From NCBI RefSeq assembly GCF_003268475.1, contig NZ_MCIF01000002.1, positions 1,713,074-1,777,073 of the forward strand: DNA of 64,000 nt, in the 5' to 3' direction. Under the pieces are notes generated by a model. The model ran no database searches. It was not told the origin of the DNA and worked only from the letters and a program-made list of their open reading frames with translations. The DNA comes from Thermogemmatispora tikiterensis. GTDB taxonomy: Bacteria; Chloroflexota; Ktedonobacteria; Ktedonobacterales; Ktedonobacteraceae. Shown here in pieces: positions 18,634 through 27,162 of this stretch. The position numbers were made by a program, and so were the translations under genes. The stretch's first letter is position 1. Every line of letters begins with the position of its first letter.

Positions 18634-19455
18634 ATGGCAGGAAGACTGGAACCTGAATGGGGTTTTATTGAAGCTCGCGGTACGCGACTCTACTACGAAG
18701 TCGCTGGACGCGGCCATCCGCTGGTCCTGCTCCACAGCGGCTTGCTCGATCATCGCTCCTGGGACCCACAGTTCATGGAGTTCGCTCGCTACTACGAGGT
18801 TGTACGCTACGATCGACGCGGCTTCGGTCGCTCAGCGATGGGGAACGTCGAGTACTCGGATGTCCGCGATCTTTACGATGTACTCAACGATCTGGCCATC
18901 GACCGTGCTTACTTGCTGGGCCTGTCAAGGGGCGGCAGACTAGCTATCGATTTCGCCCTGAGCTATCCCGAGATGGTCGATGCCTTGATTCTGGCCGCCG
19001 CCAACATCAGCGGCTACGATAACTATATGCCAGAAACGCTGGAGCGCGGGAAGCGCATCGCCGCCGCTGCCCGGGCGCAGGATAAGGAGCAGCTCTATGA
19101 GCTGTGGGCCACTGATCCGGCGATGCCGCACGAGGACGAATATCCAGAAGCAGCACAGCGCTACCGCGAGCTATTGCGTGACTACAGCTTTGTGCACTAC
19201 CTGAATCCAGTGCCCAGCGAGCAGCTCAGGCCACCTGCCCTGCAGCGTCTGGCAGAGATCCGCCAGCCGACCTTGATTCTGATCGGAGACGCAGACTCGC
19301 TGGAGATGCAGGCCCAGGCCGAGCTACTTGAAGCCGGCATCATCGATGCCAGGAAGGTGGTTATCCGCGGCGCGCGCCATATGCTGAACCTCGAACGCCC
19401 CGAGACCTTCAACCGAGCCGTGTTGACATTTCTACACAGTCTGGAGCGTCGCTAG
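18634..19455 (+). CDS. alpha/beta-fold hydrolase
   Basis: A 273-residue alpha/beta hydrolase. The fold signature VLLHSGLLDHRSWDPQ gives the oxyanion region, GLSRGG is the nucleophile elbow (Ser), LILIGDADSLE supplies the acid residue and GARHMLNLERPETF the catalytic histidine. The catalytic triad therefore looks complete. The substrate is unknown; family members include esterases, lactonases and haloperoxidase-like enzymes. AAAGGAGGTGA lies about 13 bases before the ATG. The gene begins 28 bases after mftF in the same direction, so it is probably the third gene of that operon. A stem-loop follows it before the convergent mftC. Confidence 0.9.
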   Translation: MAGRLEPEWGFIEARGTRLYYEVAGRGHPLVLLHSGLLDHRSWDPQFMEFARYYEVVRYDRRGFGRSAMGNVEYSDVRDLYDVLNDLAIDRAYLLGLSRGGRLAIDFALSYPEMVDALILAAANISGYDNYMPETLERGKRIAAAARAQDKEQLYELWATDPAMPHEDEYPEAAQRYRELLRDYSFVHYLNPVPSEQLRPPALQRLAEIRQPTLILIGDADSLEMQAQAELLEAGIIDARKVVIRGARHMLNLERPETFNRAVLTFLHSLERR

Positions 19456-19538
19456 GTAGGCAGGCGGCAGGGCCAGCAGCGACACGACAACAGGACAGCG
19501 AGATGTCCCCCATCCCGCACTGCATGCTGCACACACCT

Positions 19539-19571
19539 GTCGAGCACCACCTCCTCAGAGCAGTGCTCGAC
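19539..19571. terminator. stem-loop between hydrolase and mftC
   Basis: GTCGAGCAC (19539-19547) pairs perfectly with GTGCTCGAC (19563-19571), loop 15 bases, between convergent genes. No long T-run. A short CTGAC tandem repeat follows. Confidence 0.5.
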
Positions 19572-19683
19572 CTGACCTGACCTGACCGCCGCTGCCTCCT
19601 GGCAATGTTTCTTGAATGTCCCGGCCCTCGCGCTCGTTTCCTCACCATCTTCTGGCTACTGTAGCGCTGTTATTACCTTTTGC

Positions 19684-20910
19684 CTATGCTTGCCGCGGGA
19701 GAGCGCTCCCCCACATGGCCGCCGACGAGCACGGGGCCTCATGCGAAGCGGGCAACGGATCAACAGAACTACCAGCGAGCACGCACTCGGGGTCACGCAC
19801 TTGCAGGCTGCGCTGGACGAACCACTTGGTGGCCGGGCAACCGCCGTGACAGAGGTCATAGCGCACACAGCCGCCACAGGAGCCAGTCCCCATTTGGCGG
19901 TAGAAGGCAAAGACCGGCGAGTGCTGCCAGATTTCCCGAAAACTCTGTTCATGCAGGTTGCCGGCCTCGAACTCGGGCGCCTGGAAAAAGGCACAGGGAT
20001 AGACCTCGCCTTCGGGGCAGATACAGCAGGTAGCCGTCGCCGCACCACACATATCCAGCCCTGCCAGACGCTCGCCGAAAGCATTCAAATGGAAAAACGA
20101 ATCGGCAGTCAGCACATCGGGATGCTCCCGCAGCCAGGCCACGAAGCTGCGATACTGCTCACGCGTGGGATGTAGCTCTTCCCACACGGCACGCCCACGA
20201 CCAGATGGGCGCAGGCGCGTCACGCGCAATTTGGCACCAAAGTTGCCAGCAATCGCATAGAGACGATCCAATTCGGGGAAGCTATAACGCGTCAGGACAC
20301 TATTGACGGTTAAACTCAGGCCCTCGGCAGCCAGACGCTCCAGGCCACGCATGGCTCGCCGAAACGCACCTTGCCCACGAATGCGATCATTGGTCTCAGG
20401 GGTGGCACCGTCCAGACTGACCTGAAAATAAATCGGCTCCAGAGCAGCCAGGCGTTGAGCGCGCTCAGGAGTGATCAGCGTGCCATTCGTGCTGACGCAC
20501 ATCACCAGGTCACGCTCGCGGCAGCGCTCCAGCACGCGCCAGATGCCCGGATACATGAACGGCTCGCCGCCCCCAAAGTGGATCTGGAAGACCTGCATCT
20601 CGGCCAGCTCATCGACCACGGCCAGGGCCTGCTCTGTCGTCAGCTCACGCGGACGGCGCTTCCCCGAGGAGGAGAGGCAATGCACGCAGGTCAGATTGCA
20701 GGCAGCCGTGATCTCCCAGGTGACCGTGATTGGCGCCGAGAGTCCCCCTCGTAGGAAACGCTGCGAGCCGCTGGTCTGTGCAGGCAAGAGCGGGTCACCA
20801 GTCTCGGCAAAGGCAGCTCTGGCCAGAGGATGAAGAGCGCCAGGCTCCGCCCGCCTCTGGCTTCCCGTCCACTGGTGGCGACGTCCATGAAACTGTACGA
20901 ATTGGATCAT
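19684..20910 (-). CDS. mftC: mycofactocin radical SAM maturase MftC
   Basis: Radical SAM peptide maturase. Characterised MftC decarboxylates the C-terminal tyrosine of MftA and then crosslinks it to the neighbouring valine. The SAM cluster motif is CNLTCVHC with cysteines at 71, 75 and 78, preceded by ITVTWEITAA. GGGEP (113-117) binds SAM. The C-terminal SPASM region contains many cysteines (CGAATATCCICPEGEVYPC, then CGGCVRYDLCHGGC) for auxiliary Fe-S clusters. At 408 residues it is of normal length, with a short variable tail. It lies 105 bp behind mftB on the same strand and presumably shares its promoter. AGAAGGAG precedes the ATG. Confidence 0.92.
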   Translation of the reverse strand: MIQFVQFHGRRHQWTGSQRRAEPGALHPLARAAFAETGDPLLPAQTSGSQRFLRGGLSAPITVTWEITAACNLTCVHCLSSSGKRRPRELTTEQALAVVDELAEMQVFQIHFGGGEPFMYPGIWRVLERCRERDLVMCVSTNGTLITPERAQRLAALEPIYFQVSLDGATPETNDRIRGQGAFRRAMRGLERLAAEGLSLTVNSVLTRYSFPELDRLYAIAGNFGAKLRVTRLRPSGRGRAVWEELHPTREQYRSFVAWLREHPDVLTADSFFHLNAFGERLAGLDMCGAATATCCICPEGEVYPCAFFQAPEFEAGNLHEQSFREIWQHSPVFAFYRQMGTGSCGGCVRYDLCHGGCPATKWFVQRSLQVRDPECVLAGSSVDPLPASHEAPCSSAAMWGSALPRQA

Positions 20911-21015
20911 GCCTTTCTGCTCCTTCTTCTACGAGTGCTCCGCTTGGCGGCTCATGGCCGTCCTGGCCCGCCGTAGCGAGGTCGGGTCCTAGACAACTGT
21001 CGGGCATTGCTCACT

Positions 21016-21345
21016 CTACTCAGCCGCCGTCTCCTCAGGCGCCAACCCGGCTATCACCTCGGCCTCTAAATAGCCGCGTTTCCGCAGCTCATCGAGCGCC
21101 GCCAAGAGGCGAGCCCTGGCTCCTGCGGAGGAGACTTGCTGTTCAATGGCCGCACTGAGATCGCCTGCAAACTGCTCTCGCGCTAAGAGGAGCAGATCAA
21201 TCAGACGCGGAGAATTGACGAATGAGAGCATTCCTCGATCAGCACAGCCATACTTATAGAGGATGCCGCCAAAGGCCTCGCGCCGAATCTTGACCTCCGG
21301 TAGCAGACGATAGCGGTAGCCCGCCGCATGTGCTGTCATGGTCAT
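21016..21345 (-). CDS. mftB: mycofactocin peptide chaperone MftB
   Basis: A 109-residue RiPP recognition element protein of the PqqD-like type that binds the MftA leader and presents it to MftC. The segment YRLLPEVKIRREAFGGILYKY is the characteristic N-terminal beta-hairpin of MftB. It continues with LSFVNSPRLIDLLLL and a helical C-terminal half ending in KRGYLEAE. AAGAAGGA lies 6 bases before the ATG. It is the first gene of a two-gene operon with mftC and diverges from the penicillin-binding protein gene. A candidate promoter lies about 150 bp upstream. Contrary to canonical clusters, mftA is not adjacent but about 2.3 kb away on the other strand. Confidence 0.88.
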   Translation of the reverse strand: MTMTAHAAGYRYRLLPEVKIRREAFGGILYKYGCADRGMLSFVNSPRLIDLLLLAREQFAGDLSAAIEQQVSSAGARARLLAALDELRKRGYLEAEVIAGLAPEETAAE

Positions 21346-21490
21346 AGCAGTCCTTCTTTCTACCTGGTGGTCAGGCAGATAGGCAGCCTGTCTACTGCGA
21401 AGGCAGGGGCCTGGTGACCCCTAGCGTCCCAACTCTAAAGCCAGCTCGCTTACTGCGCGAGCGGACGCAGCGAGAACGGTATACAGAGGA

Positions 21491-21520
21491 AGCATACTCA
21501 GAGATCTATCCCAGAGTCAA
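21491..21520 (-). promoter_or_regulatory. candidate promoter of mftB-mftC
   Basis: On the minus strand TTGACT (21515-21520), 18-base spacer, TATGCT (21491-21496), leading into mftB at 21345. Confidence 0.45.
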
Positions 21521-21602
21521 GGTCACCAGCCTGAAGCGTTAGATACTGTAGGGGAGAGAGGGCAAGACCCCGTCCACAGCTCCCCCTTGTTAGCTAGAAC
21601 AC

Positions 21603-21631
21603 TTGGCAGACAAGACACCGCGTGCTACACT
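21603..21631 (+). promoter_or_regulatory. sigma70-like promoter of penicillin-binding protein gene
   Basis: TTGGCA (21603-21608), 17-base spacer, TACACT (21626-21631), about 100 bp before the gene; divergent from the mftBC promoter. Confidence 0.5.
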
Positions 21632-21731
21632 TGCCTGGATCTTACCTACAGCAAGCAAGATCGATAGAAGCGACACAACAGGCAAGAGAGCACAAAAAAC
21701 TGTTCCGAGACAGACGCAAGGATCGAACGTC

Positions 21732-23366
21732 ATGAATATTAATTCGGCCATACGCCGTCTCAACCAGATCTTCATCGTGCTCTTCCTAGGGCTGAGTCTT
21801 GGGCTTGTCTACTGGCAAGTGGCGGTCGCGCAACAGGTCACTGCGAATATTCATAATATTCGCCAGTGCATGAAAGACCATGCCCCGGTACGTGGCAAGA
21901 TCTATGACCGCAACGGGGTACTGCTGGCCGAGTCCAAGCCGATTGATCCCAACAACCCTTTTAAAGGGGTCCTTTGCGGCTACCAGCGCCATTACTATCT
22001 GGATGGCATGCCCTCGCTCGCCAATTTGATTGGCTTCTATATCAGTCCCCTCTTTAACTCGACAGGAATCGAGCACGCTTTTGACGACTATTTGAGCGGG
22101 CGGGCCGGTTTAACGGAACTGACCAACAACCTTAACCTGATCCTCCACCGCCCTCCCGTGGGTGATAATATCTACCTGACGATCGATACGCGCATTCAGA
22201 AGATTGTCGAGCGCGATTTTGACAAGTATGCGCCAAGCTACAACCCACCCGTGCCAGAACTTAAGATCGATAACGATAACGTTTTTGCCACCAACCGTGG
22301 CGCGGTGATCGTCACCGATCCTCATACGGGGGAGATTCTGGCCATGGTGACGCGTCCGACATACGATAGCAATCGCGTGGCCGCTGGTGACCTGGCATAC
22401 TATAACCAGCTCTTGCGCAATCCAGATGCGCCGCTACTAGAGCGTCCCGTCCAGGGTCAGTATGTGCCTGGTTCGGTCTACAAAGCGATGACCTTGCTGG
22501 CAGCGCTGGACACCGGCACCTATCAGTTGAATACGCCTTCGTTTGACTACCAGCATGCAGTCGGACCGGTGACGATCGGTGGCGAGGTCTTCGCCCCTCA
22601 GATGAGCAACATCTACCACGCCAGCTATGCGCGCACGTTCCCGGTGAGTATGAATATGGGTTTCTCTCACTCGGATAACGTGATGTTCGCCTTTATCGGC
22701 TCTAAGCTGGGGGCAGATACCTGGCTGGAATACAATAAACGCTTCTATGTAGGCCAGGATATCCCCTTCGACTTACCAGTTGCGCGGAGCTCAGTCCTTC
22801 CACCTAACGGGCAACTACCCCCAAATCTGCTGGCCGAGAACTCTTTTGGTCAGGGCGTGGATCTTGTGACGCCGATGCTCATTTCATTGATTGATGACGC
22901 AATCGCCAACAACGGTGAGCTGATGCGCCCGATGCTGGTCTCACGCATTCAGGCGCCAGATGGCACCATCATCAAGTCGATGTCGCCTCAGACGCTGAGC
23001 ACGCCGATTTCAGAGCAGACAGCCGCCTCCGCCCGTGAAGCAATGTACGGTGTGGTGCGCTGCGGCTCGGGATCGGTGATTCCCGAACTCTATAACTCCC
23101 CCTGGAATATTATCGCGAAGACCGGCACCGGTCAGGTCGGTGGCGGCAAGGCCGCCCACGGCTGGCTGATGACCCAGGCTCCTTACCAGGACCCGCGCTT
23201 GACTATTGTAAGCATGCGCGAGAATGCTGGCGAGGGCGCCAACGTCAATGGTCCAGCTGTGGCAGCGATGTATAACGACATTTACACCAGCGTGTTGAAA
23301 CTGCAGCAACCGGCCCCCGCCGATTCCTCGGTGCCGTACTGCACACAGCATGGCCTGTGGACCTAG
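21732..23366 (+). CDS. penicillin-binding protein, PBP2/PbpA-like transpeptidase
   Basis: Class B penicillin-binding protein, 544 residues from ATG 21732 (AAGGA upstream). An N-terminal membrane anchor (about 12-35) is followed by APVRGKIYDRNGVLLAES, the conserved start of the non-catalytic domain. The transpeptidase domain contains SVYK (S248, K251), SDN (the SxN motif) and KTG in IAKTGTGQVGG. All three active-site motifs are intact, so it should crosslink peptidoglycan and bind beta-lactams. It lies between divergent mftBC and mftA, which looks like an insertion into the mycofactocin locus. No functional link with mycofactocin is known. Confidence 0.92.
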   Translation: MNINSAIRRLNQIFIVLFLGLSLGLVYWQVAVAQQVTANIHNIRQCMKDHAPVRGKIYDRNGVLLAESKPIDPNNPFKGVLCGYQRHYYLDGMPSLANLIGFYISPLFNSTGIEHAFDDYLSGRAGLTELTNNLNLILHRPPVGDNIYLTIDTRIQKIVERDFDKYAPSYNPPVPELKIDNDNVFATNRGAVIVTDPHTGEILAMVTRPTYDSNRVAAGDLAYYNQLLRNPDAPLLERPVQGQYVPGSVYKAMTLLAALDTGTYQLNTPSFDYQHAVGPVTIGGEVFAPQMSNIYHASYARTFPVSMNMGFSHSDNVMFAFIGSKLGADTWLEYNKRFYVGQDIPFDLPVARSSVLPPNGQLPPNLLAENSFGQGVDLVTPMLISLIDDAIANNGELMRPMLVSRIQAPDGTIIKSMSPQTLSTPISEQTAASAREAMYGVVRCGSGSVIPELYNSPWNIIAKTGTGQVGGGKAAHGWLMTQAPYQDPRLTIVSMRENAGEGANVNGPAVAAMYNDIYTSVLKLQQPAPADSSVPYCTQHGLWT

Positions 23367-23501
23367 TCATGGCTTAGATCTTACCGGCTTCAGGCTCTGC
23401 GCCTGGCAGGATGCTGATCCTCCTGACCAGACGTGGAGCCTCTTTCTTTATCGACCGAGGATTCTCTCCGGGCAGACCCCGCCTGGCTTGTCTGCCTGGC
23501 C

Positions 23502-23530
23502 TTGTCAGCCTCTCCCAGGGATGGTATCCT
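23502..23530 (+). promoter_or_regulatory. candidate promoter of mftA
   Basis: TTGTCA (23502-23507), 17-base spacer, TATCCT (23525-23530). The predicted start near 23537 leaves a leader of about 86 bases before mftA. A CAGGC/GCCTG hairpin at 23391-23405 lies between the penicillin-binding protein gene and this promoter. Confidence 0.4.
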
Positions 23531-23622
23531 TGAAGAAGACAGGCATGAGGCAACCGGGAAGCCTTAGCGAGGCCGTTACCTGGTACCTCGCCAGGCGAGT
23601 CCAAGAAGGAGCAATAGCAGGT

Positions 23623-23814
23623 ATGGAGTCCCTCTTTGAGCACAATCGGTACTTCCCAGAAGCAGAAGAACAGTCTGCCTACAGTCAGACAGAGCCAGTG
23701 CTGCCCTCCTCGCTGGTGGATGAGCAGACGACAGGAGCCGAGGACGAGGAGGAGTTTGAAGAGGAGCTGATTATCGAGGACTTCACCATCGATGGCATCT
23801 GCGGAGTCTACTAG
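23623..23814 (+). CDS. mftA: mycofactocin precursor peptide MftA
   Basis: A 63-residue ribosomal precursor. The acidic leader (DEEEFEEELIIEDFT) ends in the core IDGICGVY, which matches the conserved MftA C-terminus IDGMCGVY except that Met is replaced by Ile. The final Val-Tyr pair is the substrate of MftC, and the Gly-Val-Tyr tail gives the cofactor core. ATG 23623 is preceded by AGAAGGA at about 12 bases. The frame is open upstream to 23350 but without family-like sequence. Its last 23 bases overlap the start of the downstream SDR gene, so core-peptide codons double as that gene's start region. Confidence 0.93.
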   Translation: MESLFEHNRYFPEAEEQSAYSQTEPVLPSSLVDEQTTGAEDEEEFEEELIIEDFTIDGICGVY

Positions 23815-24658
23815 CCCGGCGGCTGAAGGGCGCTTTGCCGATCGCGTCGTTCTGATCACCGGTGCAGCGCGCGGCCAGGGTCGTGCGCATGCTCTGGCTT
23901 TTGCCCGCGAAGGGGCACGCCTGGTGATCTGCGATGCCTGCCGCCAATACCGCACCGTCCCTTATCCGCTGGCCAGCCCCGAGGAGCTGACAGCTGTGGC
24001 CAGGGAGATTGAGGCCCTGGAACGCCCGGTGATCGCCGCTCAGGTGGATGTAACCGACCTCCCGGCTATGGAGGCCCTGGCTGAACGCACCCGCCGCGAG
24101 CTGGGACCGATCGATGTGGTGGTGGCCAACGCCGGCCTCTACTCCTTTGCTCTGAGCTGGCAGATGACCGAAGAGCAGTGGGACGAGACCATCAACGTCG
24201 ATCTCAAAGGCGTCTGGATCACCTGCAAGGTGGCTATTCCTCAGATGCTGGAGCGGCGCCAGGGGAAAATTATCTGCATCGGCTCTACGGCCAGCTTCAG
24301 AGGCATGGATCACCTGGCCCACTACGTGGCCGCGAAGCACGGGGTGATCGGCCTGGTGAAGACGCTGGCTCGCGAGCTGGCCCCCTACAATATTAATGTC
24401 AATGCCGTCTGCCCCACCAGCGTGGCTACCACGATGTGTCTCAACCAGGCCCTCTATGACCTCTTCGCCGGCGGCCCCGGCCCTCAAGCTACCTACGAGC
24501 ATATGGTGAGCCAGATGAATCGAATGAATCTTTTCAGCGATCGCAACCTGCTGCCACCCGAGGACGTGAGCGCCGTTGTGCTCTGGCTGGCCTCCGACGA
24601 GGCACGACACTTGACAGGCTGCGCTCTGCCCGTTGACGCCGGCTATTTGACCCGTTAG
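23792..24658 (+). CDS. mycofactocin-coupled SDR family oxidoreductase
   Basis: Short-chain dehydrogenase, 288 residues. The Rossmann motif is LITGAARGQG and the active site is GSTASFRGM followed by YVAAK (catalytic Ser, Tyr, Lys). The insertion after the second strand (CDACRQYRTVPYPLASPEELTAVAREIEA) is the mark of the mycofactocin-coupled SDR subfamily. In that subfamily NAD is held tightly and mycofactocin is thought to re-oxidise it. The ATG at 23792 lies inside mftA (23-base overlap), so expression is coupled to the precursor. The natural alcohol or carbonyl substrate is unknown. A T-rich stretch follows the stop. Confidence 0.93.
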   Translation: MASAESTSPAAEGRFADRVVLITGAARGQGRAHALAFAREGARLVICDACRQYRTVPYPLASPEELTAVAREIEALERPVIAAQVDVTDLPAMEALAERTRRELGPIDVVVANAGLYSFALSWQMTEEQWDETINVDLKGVWITCKVAIPQMLERRQGKIICIGSTASFRGMDHLAHYVAAKHGVIGLVKTLARELAPYNINVNAVCPTSVATTMCLNQALYDLFAGGPGPQATYEHMVSQMNRMNLFSDRNLLPPEDVSAVVLWLASDEARHLTGCALPVDAGYLTR

Positions 24659-24829
24659 AGCGATCCCCTCTTTCTTTTGTTCCTCCTTTTTTTCTTTAGC
24701 GACCTGTTTCGGCTTAAAGGTTTCTCTCATCTCGACTTGACAAGCTTAACAAGAGAGATCGGCAAATCTACTTTCTCGCCAGTCCTACAGGAGATCACTT
24801 CATCTTCCGACTTTATGCATTGACAAATA

Positions 24830-24858
24830 TAGAGATGTATATTACCATAGCAATGTAT
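24830..24858 (+). promoter_or_regulatory. sigma70-like promoter of DIP1984-family gene
   Basis: TTGACA (24830-24835), 17-base spacer, TACCAT (24853-24858), in an AT-rich stretch about 90 bp before the gene. Confidence 0.6.
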
Positions 24859-24945
24859 CCGCGGAGAGGCAGGTAGTAGAAAGTCATTTTCCAGGTTATC
24901 AGGCAGTCTGGTCTGCGGTATTGCCACAACTGGAAAGGAAGCGTT

Positions 24946-25404
24946 ATGAAGCTAGCAGAAGCACTCGTGCTACGCTCCGATATGAAAAAGCAGCTCGCCC
25001 AACTGCGTAATCGCCTCAAGAGGAGCGCAATCGTTCAGGAAGGGGATCAACCGCCCGAGAACCCCGAGATTTTGTTGCGTGAGGTCGAGGAGCTTCTCAG
25101 GCAGTATCGCCAGCTCATGGTCCGTATCAATCGGACTAACCTGGAAAGCAGGCTACCAGATGGCCGGACCCTGACCGAGGCTCTGGCCGAGCGAGATGTT
25201 CTTGATCTGCATCATAGCATTATCAGCGATCTGGCAGCTGCAGCCAGCGAGCGTTTCGATCGCTATGGACGGGCGGAGATCCGCCGCCTGCCAACGGTGG
25301 AGGCCGCCGCCCTCTACCGGCAGCTTGATCGCATCGCCCGTCAGCGCCGCGAGCTGGATACACTTATCCAGGCCACAAACTGGGCCACCGATCTGCAGGA
25401 GTGA
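24946..25404 (+). CDS. DIP1984 family (septicolysin-like) protein
   Basis: A 152-residue, all-helical, charged protein. The sequence MKLAEALVLRSDMKKQLAQLRNRL, then NRTNLESRLPDGRTLTEALAERD and a heptad-rich C-terminus ending TNWATDLQE, matches the DIP1984 family, sometimes named septicolysin. The biochemical role of the family is unclear and the toxin name rests on thin evidence. The protein has no signal peptide. GGAAGCGTT precedes the ATG at 24946, and a good promoter lies about 90 bp upstream. It stands alone, with a gene-poor stretch after it. Confidence 0.85.
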   Translation: MKLAEALVLRSDMKKQLAQLRNRLKRSAIVQEGDQPPENPEILLREVEELLRQYRQLMVRINRTNLESRLPDGRTLTEALAERDVLDLHHSIISDLAAAASERFDRYGRAEIRRLPTVEAAALYRQLDRIARQRRELDTLIQATNWATDLQE

Positions 25405-25764
25405 GCGAGAGCGTCTAGCCAGCATCCTTCCTAATCGCGGCAGGTGCCTCTAGCGTTGGCGAGAGACGCTCAGAAGGAAATGCTGCGTCTTGAGCGCGGC
25501 GCGCAGGATGGCTTGCTTTGCAAGCTGGTAGCGAGCGAATTTCGACAGCGAACACAAAGGCGGCAACGGCCTGAAGCGTTGCATCCCCTTGTGGAAGCCC
25601 CAAGGCAGGCTCTTGTGCACTGTCACGCCCGGACCGCGCACAGGGGCACCGCGAACAGCACAGTGCGCACTACCATGTGTTGGGTCGAAGTTCGCTGGCG
25701 AGGGCGGGTAAGGGGATTCCTGCACGCCGCGCCGGCTTTCTAAGCCTGGCAAGGCAAAGCACCG
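25405..25764. other. intergenic stretch without recognised features
   Basis: Between convergent DIP1984-family and VOC genes. Overlapping short open frames occur on both strands, but none has a ribosome site or recognisable sequence. No clear terminator was found. Confidence 0.4.
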
Positions 25765-26733
25765 CTACGCAAGCCAGGTCGCCAGGTCGTCGGGCTGGCG
25801 CTTCCCTTCGGGCGTGAGCAGCACGAGATGGTGCCAGGGATCACGTACAGCAATGATCTCACCGTGGCGCTCGATCGGCCAACGTTCCCTTTCCAGGCGC
25901 TCAGCTACTCTCTCGATCTCCGCCCGCGTGGGCAGCTCGATAGAGAAGAGGCGCAAGCCAAGGCTACCTTCAGGTGGTGCAGACGCACCACGGCTCTCCC
26001 AGGTGTTCAGGCCAAGGTGATGATGATAGCCGCCCGCCGAGACGAAGAGCGCTCCTGGCATGCGCGCGGTAATCGCAAAACCGAGGAGTTGATGATAGAA
26101 GTGCTCCGCCTGGCGCAGGTCAGCCACCCGCAGGTGGACATGACCAATGGTGGTGCCCGCCGGCAGTCCTCTCCAGGGCTGCCTCTCTAACTCTGCTCGC
26201 CCTTCAGTAAGCATGGCCCTCACATCAATGGGATCAGTGGCCATCGCCACCTGCCCGCTCTGCCAACGCCAGGTTTCGCGAGGACGATCACGATAGATTT
26301 CGATACCGTTGCCTTCAGGATCGGAGAGATAGAGCGCCTCACTGACAAGGTGGTCTGCATAGCCCCCCAGGGGGTAACGACTGGCCGCTAGTTGAGCCAG
26401 CGAGCGCGCCAAGGCGGGTCGTGAGGGGACCAGAATAGCGAAGTGGTAGAGGCCAGTGCTCCAGGACGGCGGTCGCGGGGCCTCAGCCTGCTCAATCAAG
26501 AGCAGCAGCGGCTGCTTCTTCATGATTGGTTCTTCTGTCTGACCCGCCAGATCAGCCGCTCCTAGCCAGATCTGCCGCTCACTTCGGTCAATCAGCTGAA
26601 AACCAAGGACCTCTTCGTAGAAACGCCGTTCCCGCTCCAGATCGGCTACCGTCAGGGCAACCAGGCCGATGTGCGTGGTGGCGGGCAGCATATCTGCTGC
26701 ATTGATAGGGGTGTTCTCTTGCTGCTCTTTCAT
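25765..26733 (-). CDS. two-domain VOC (glyoxalase/ring-cleavage dioxygenase-like) protein
   Basis: A 322-residue vicinal-oxygen-chelate protein with two tandem domains. The first begins THIGLVALTVADLERERRFYEEVLGFQLIDRS (about 16-47). The second begins TTIGHVHLRVADLRQAEHFYHQLLGFAITAR (about 200-230). Metal-ligand candidates are His in HIGLVAL, His in YHFAIL, His in GHVHLRV and His in YHHHLGLNTWES. A Glu-containing DPEGNGIEIYRDRP motif closes the first domain. The architecture resembles CatE-type 2,3-dioxygenases, but substrate is not determinable. It is cytoplasmic and monocistronic on the minus strand. Confidence 0.9.
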   Translation of the reverse strand: MKEQQENTPINAADMLPATTHIGLVALTVADLERERRFYEEVLGFQLIDRSERQIWLGAADLAGQTEEPIMKKQPLLLLIEQAEAPRPPSWSTGLYHFAILVPSRPALARSLAQLAASRYPLGGYADHLVSEALYLSDPEGNGIEIYRDRPRETWRWQSGQVAMATDPIDVRAMLTEGRAELERQPWRGLPAGTTIGHVHLRVADLRQAEHFYHQLLGFAITARMPGALFVSAGGYHHHLGLNTWESRGASAPPEGSLGLRLFSIELPTRAEIERVAERLERERWPIERHGEIIAVRDPWHHLVLLTPEGKRQPDDLATWLA

Positions 26734-27162
26734 CGCTGCTGCACGGCCCTAAGCTGCTGCGCCGTGCCCTCCTTTCCTTGCTGACCGACTACACTACTAC
26801 ACCCGCTGTCTACACAGGGGCCATCATCAGCGTGTAGAAAGGGTCCTTCCCTACGCTCTTCCTCATGGCTGCCCTCCTCTTCTCCCTTACTTACAAAAAG
26901 TAAGAGAGGAACATGACAGTATACAACATGGAAGGGCTGGGCGCAAGGCTAGCAGATCGAGCTTATCACGGGGTTGACCGCCGGGTTTGTTGTGGGTAGA
27001 CAAAGAGCGGCCATTTTATTGCACCAGAGCGACATTGTAGAACAAGCATCCTTTCCAGTATACTTATGGATGATCGTATTTGTCGCTGACTTGGGCAGCC
27101 AGTCCGGGCGCCGCGTCGGCCCGGGGCTCTCAGCGTTCGCAAGAGAAGAGAGGACTTCAACG
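26734..27162. other. divergent intergenic region before alcohol dehydrogenase
   Basis: Between divergent VOC and alcohol dehydrogenase genes. It holds a small inverted repeat CTTAC-AAAAA-GTAAG (26890-26904), a possible operator. A TATACT (27059-27064) about 100 bp before the dehydrogenase could be its -10 box, but the -35 partner (TTGTAG, 27035-27040) is poor. No gene is seen. Confidence 0.4.

Noticed and set aside
18634..19455. Alpha/beta hydrolase as a replacement for the MftE peptidase
   Set aside because: It is co-transcribed with mftF, but MftE is a metal-dependent creatininase-type enzyme and this is a Ser-hydrolase fold; no evidence for peptide cleavage.
23783..24730. 315-codon minus-strand open frame
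   Set aside because: Antisense to the mycofactocin-coupled SDR gene, which has complete catalytic motifs.
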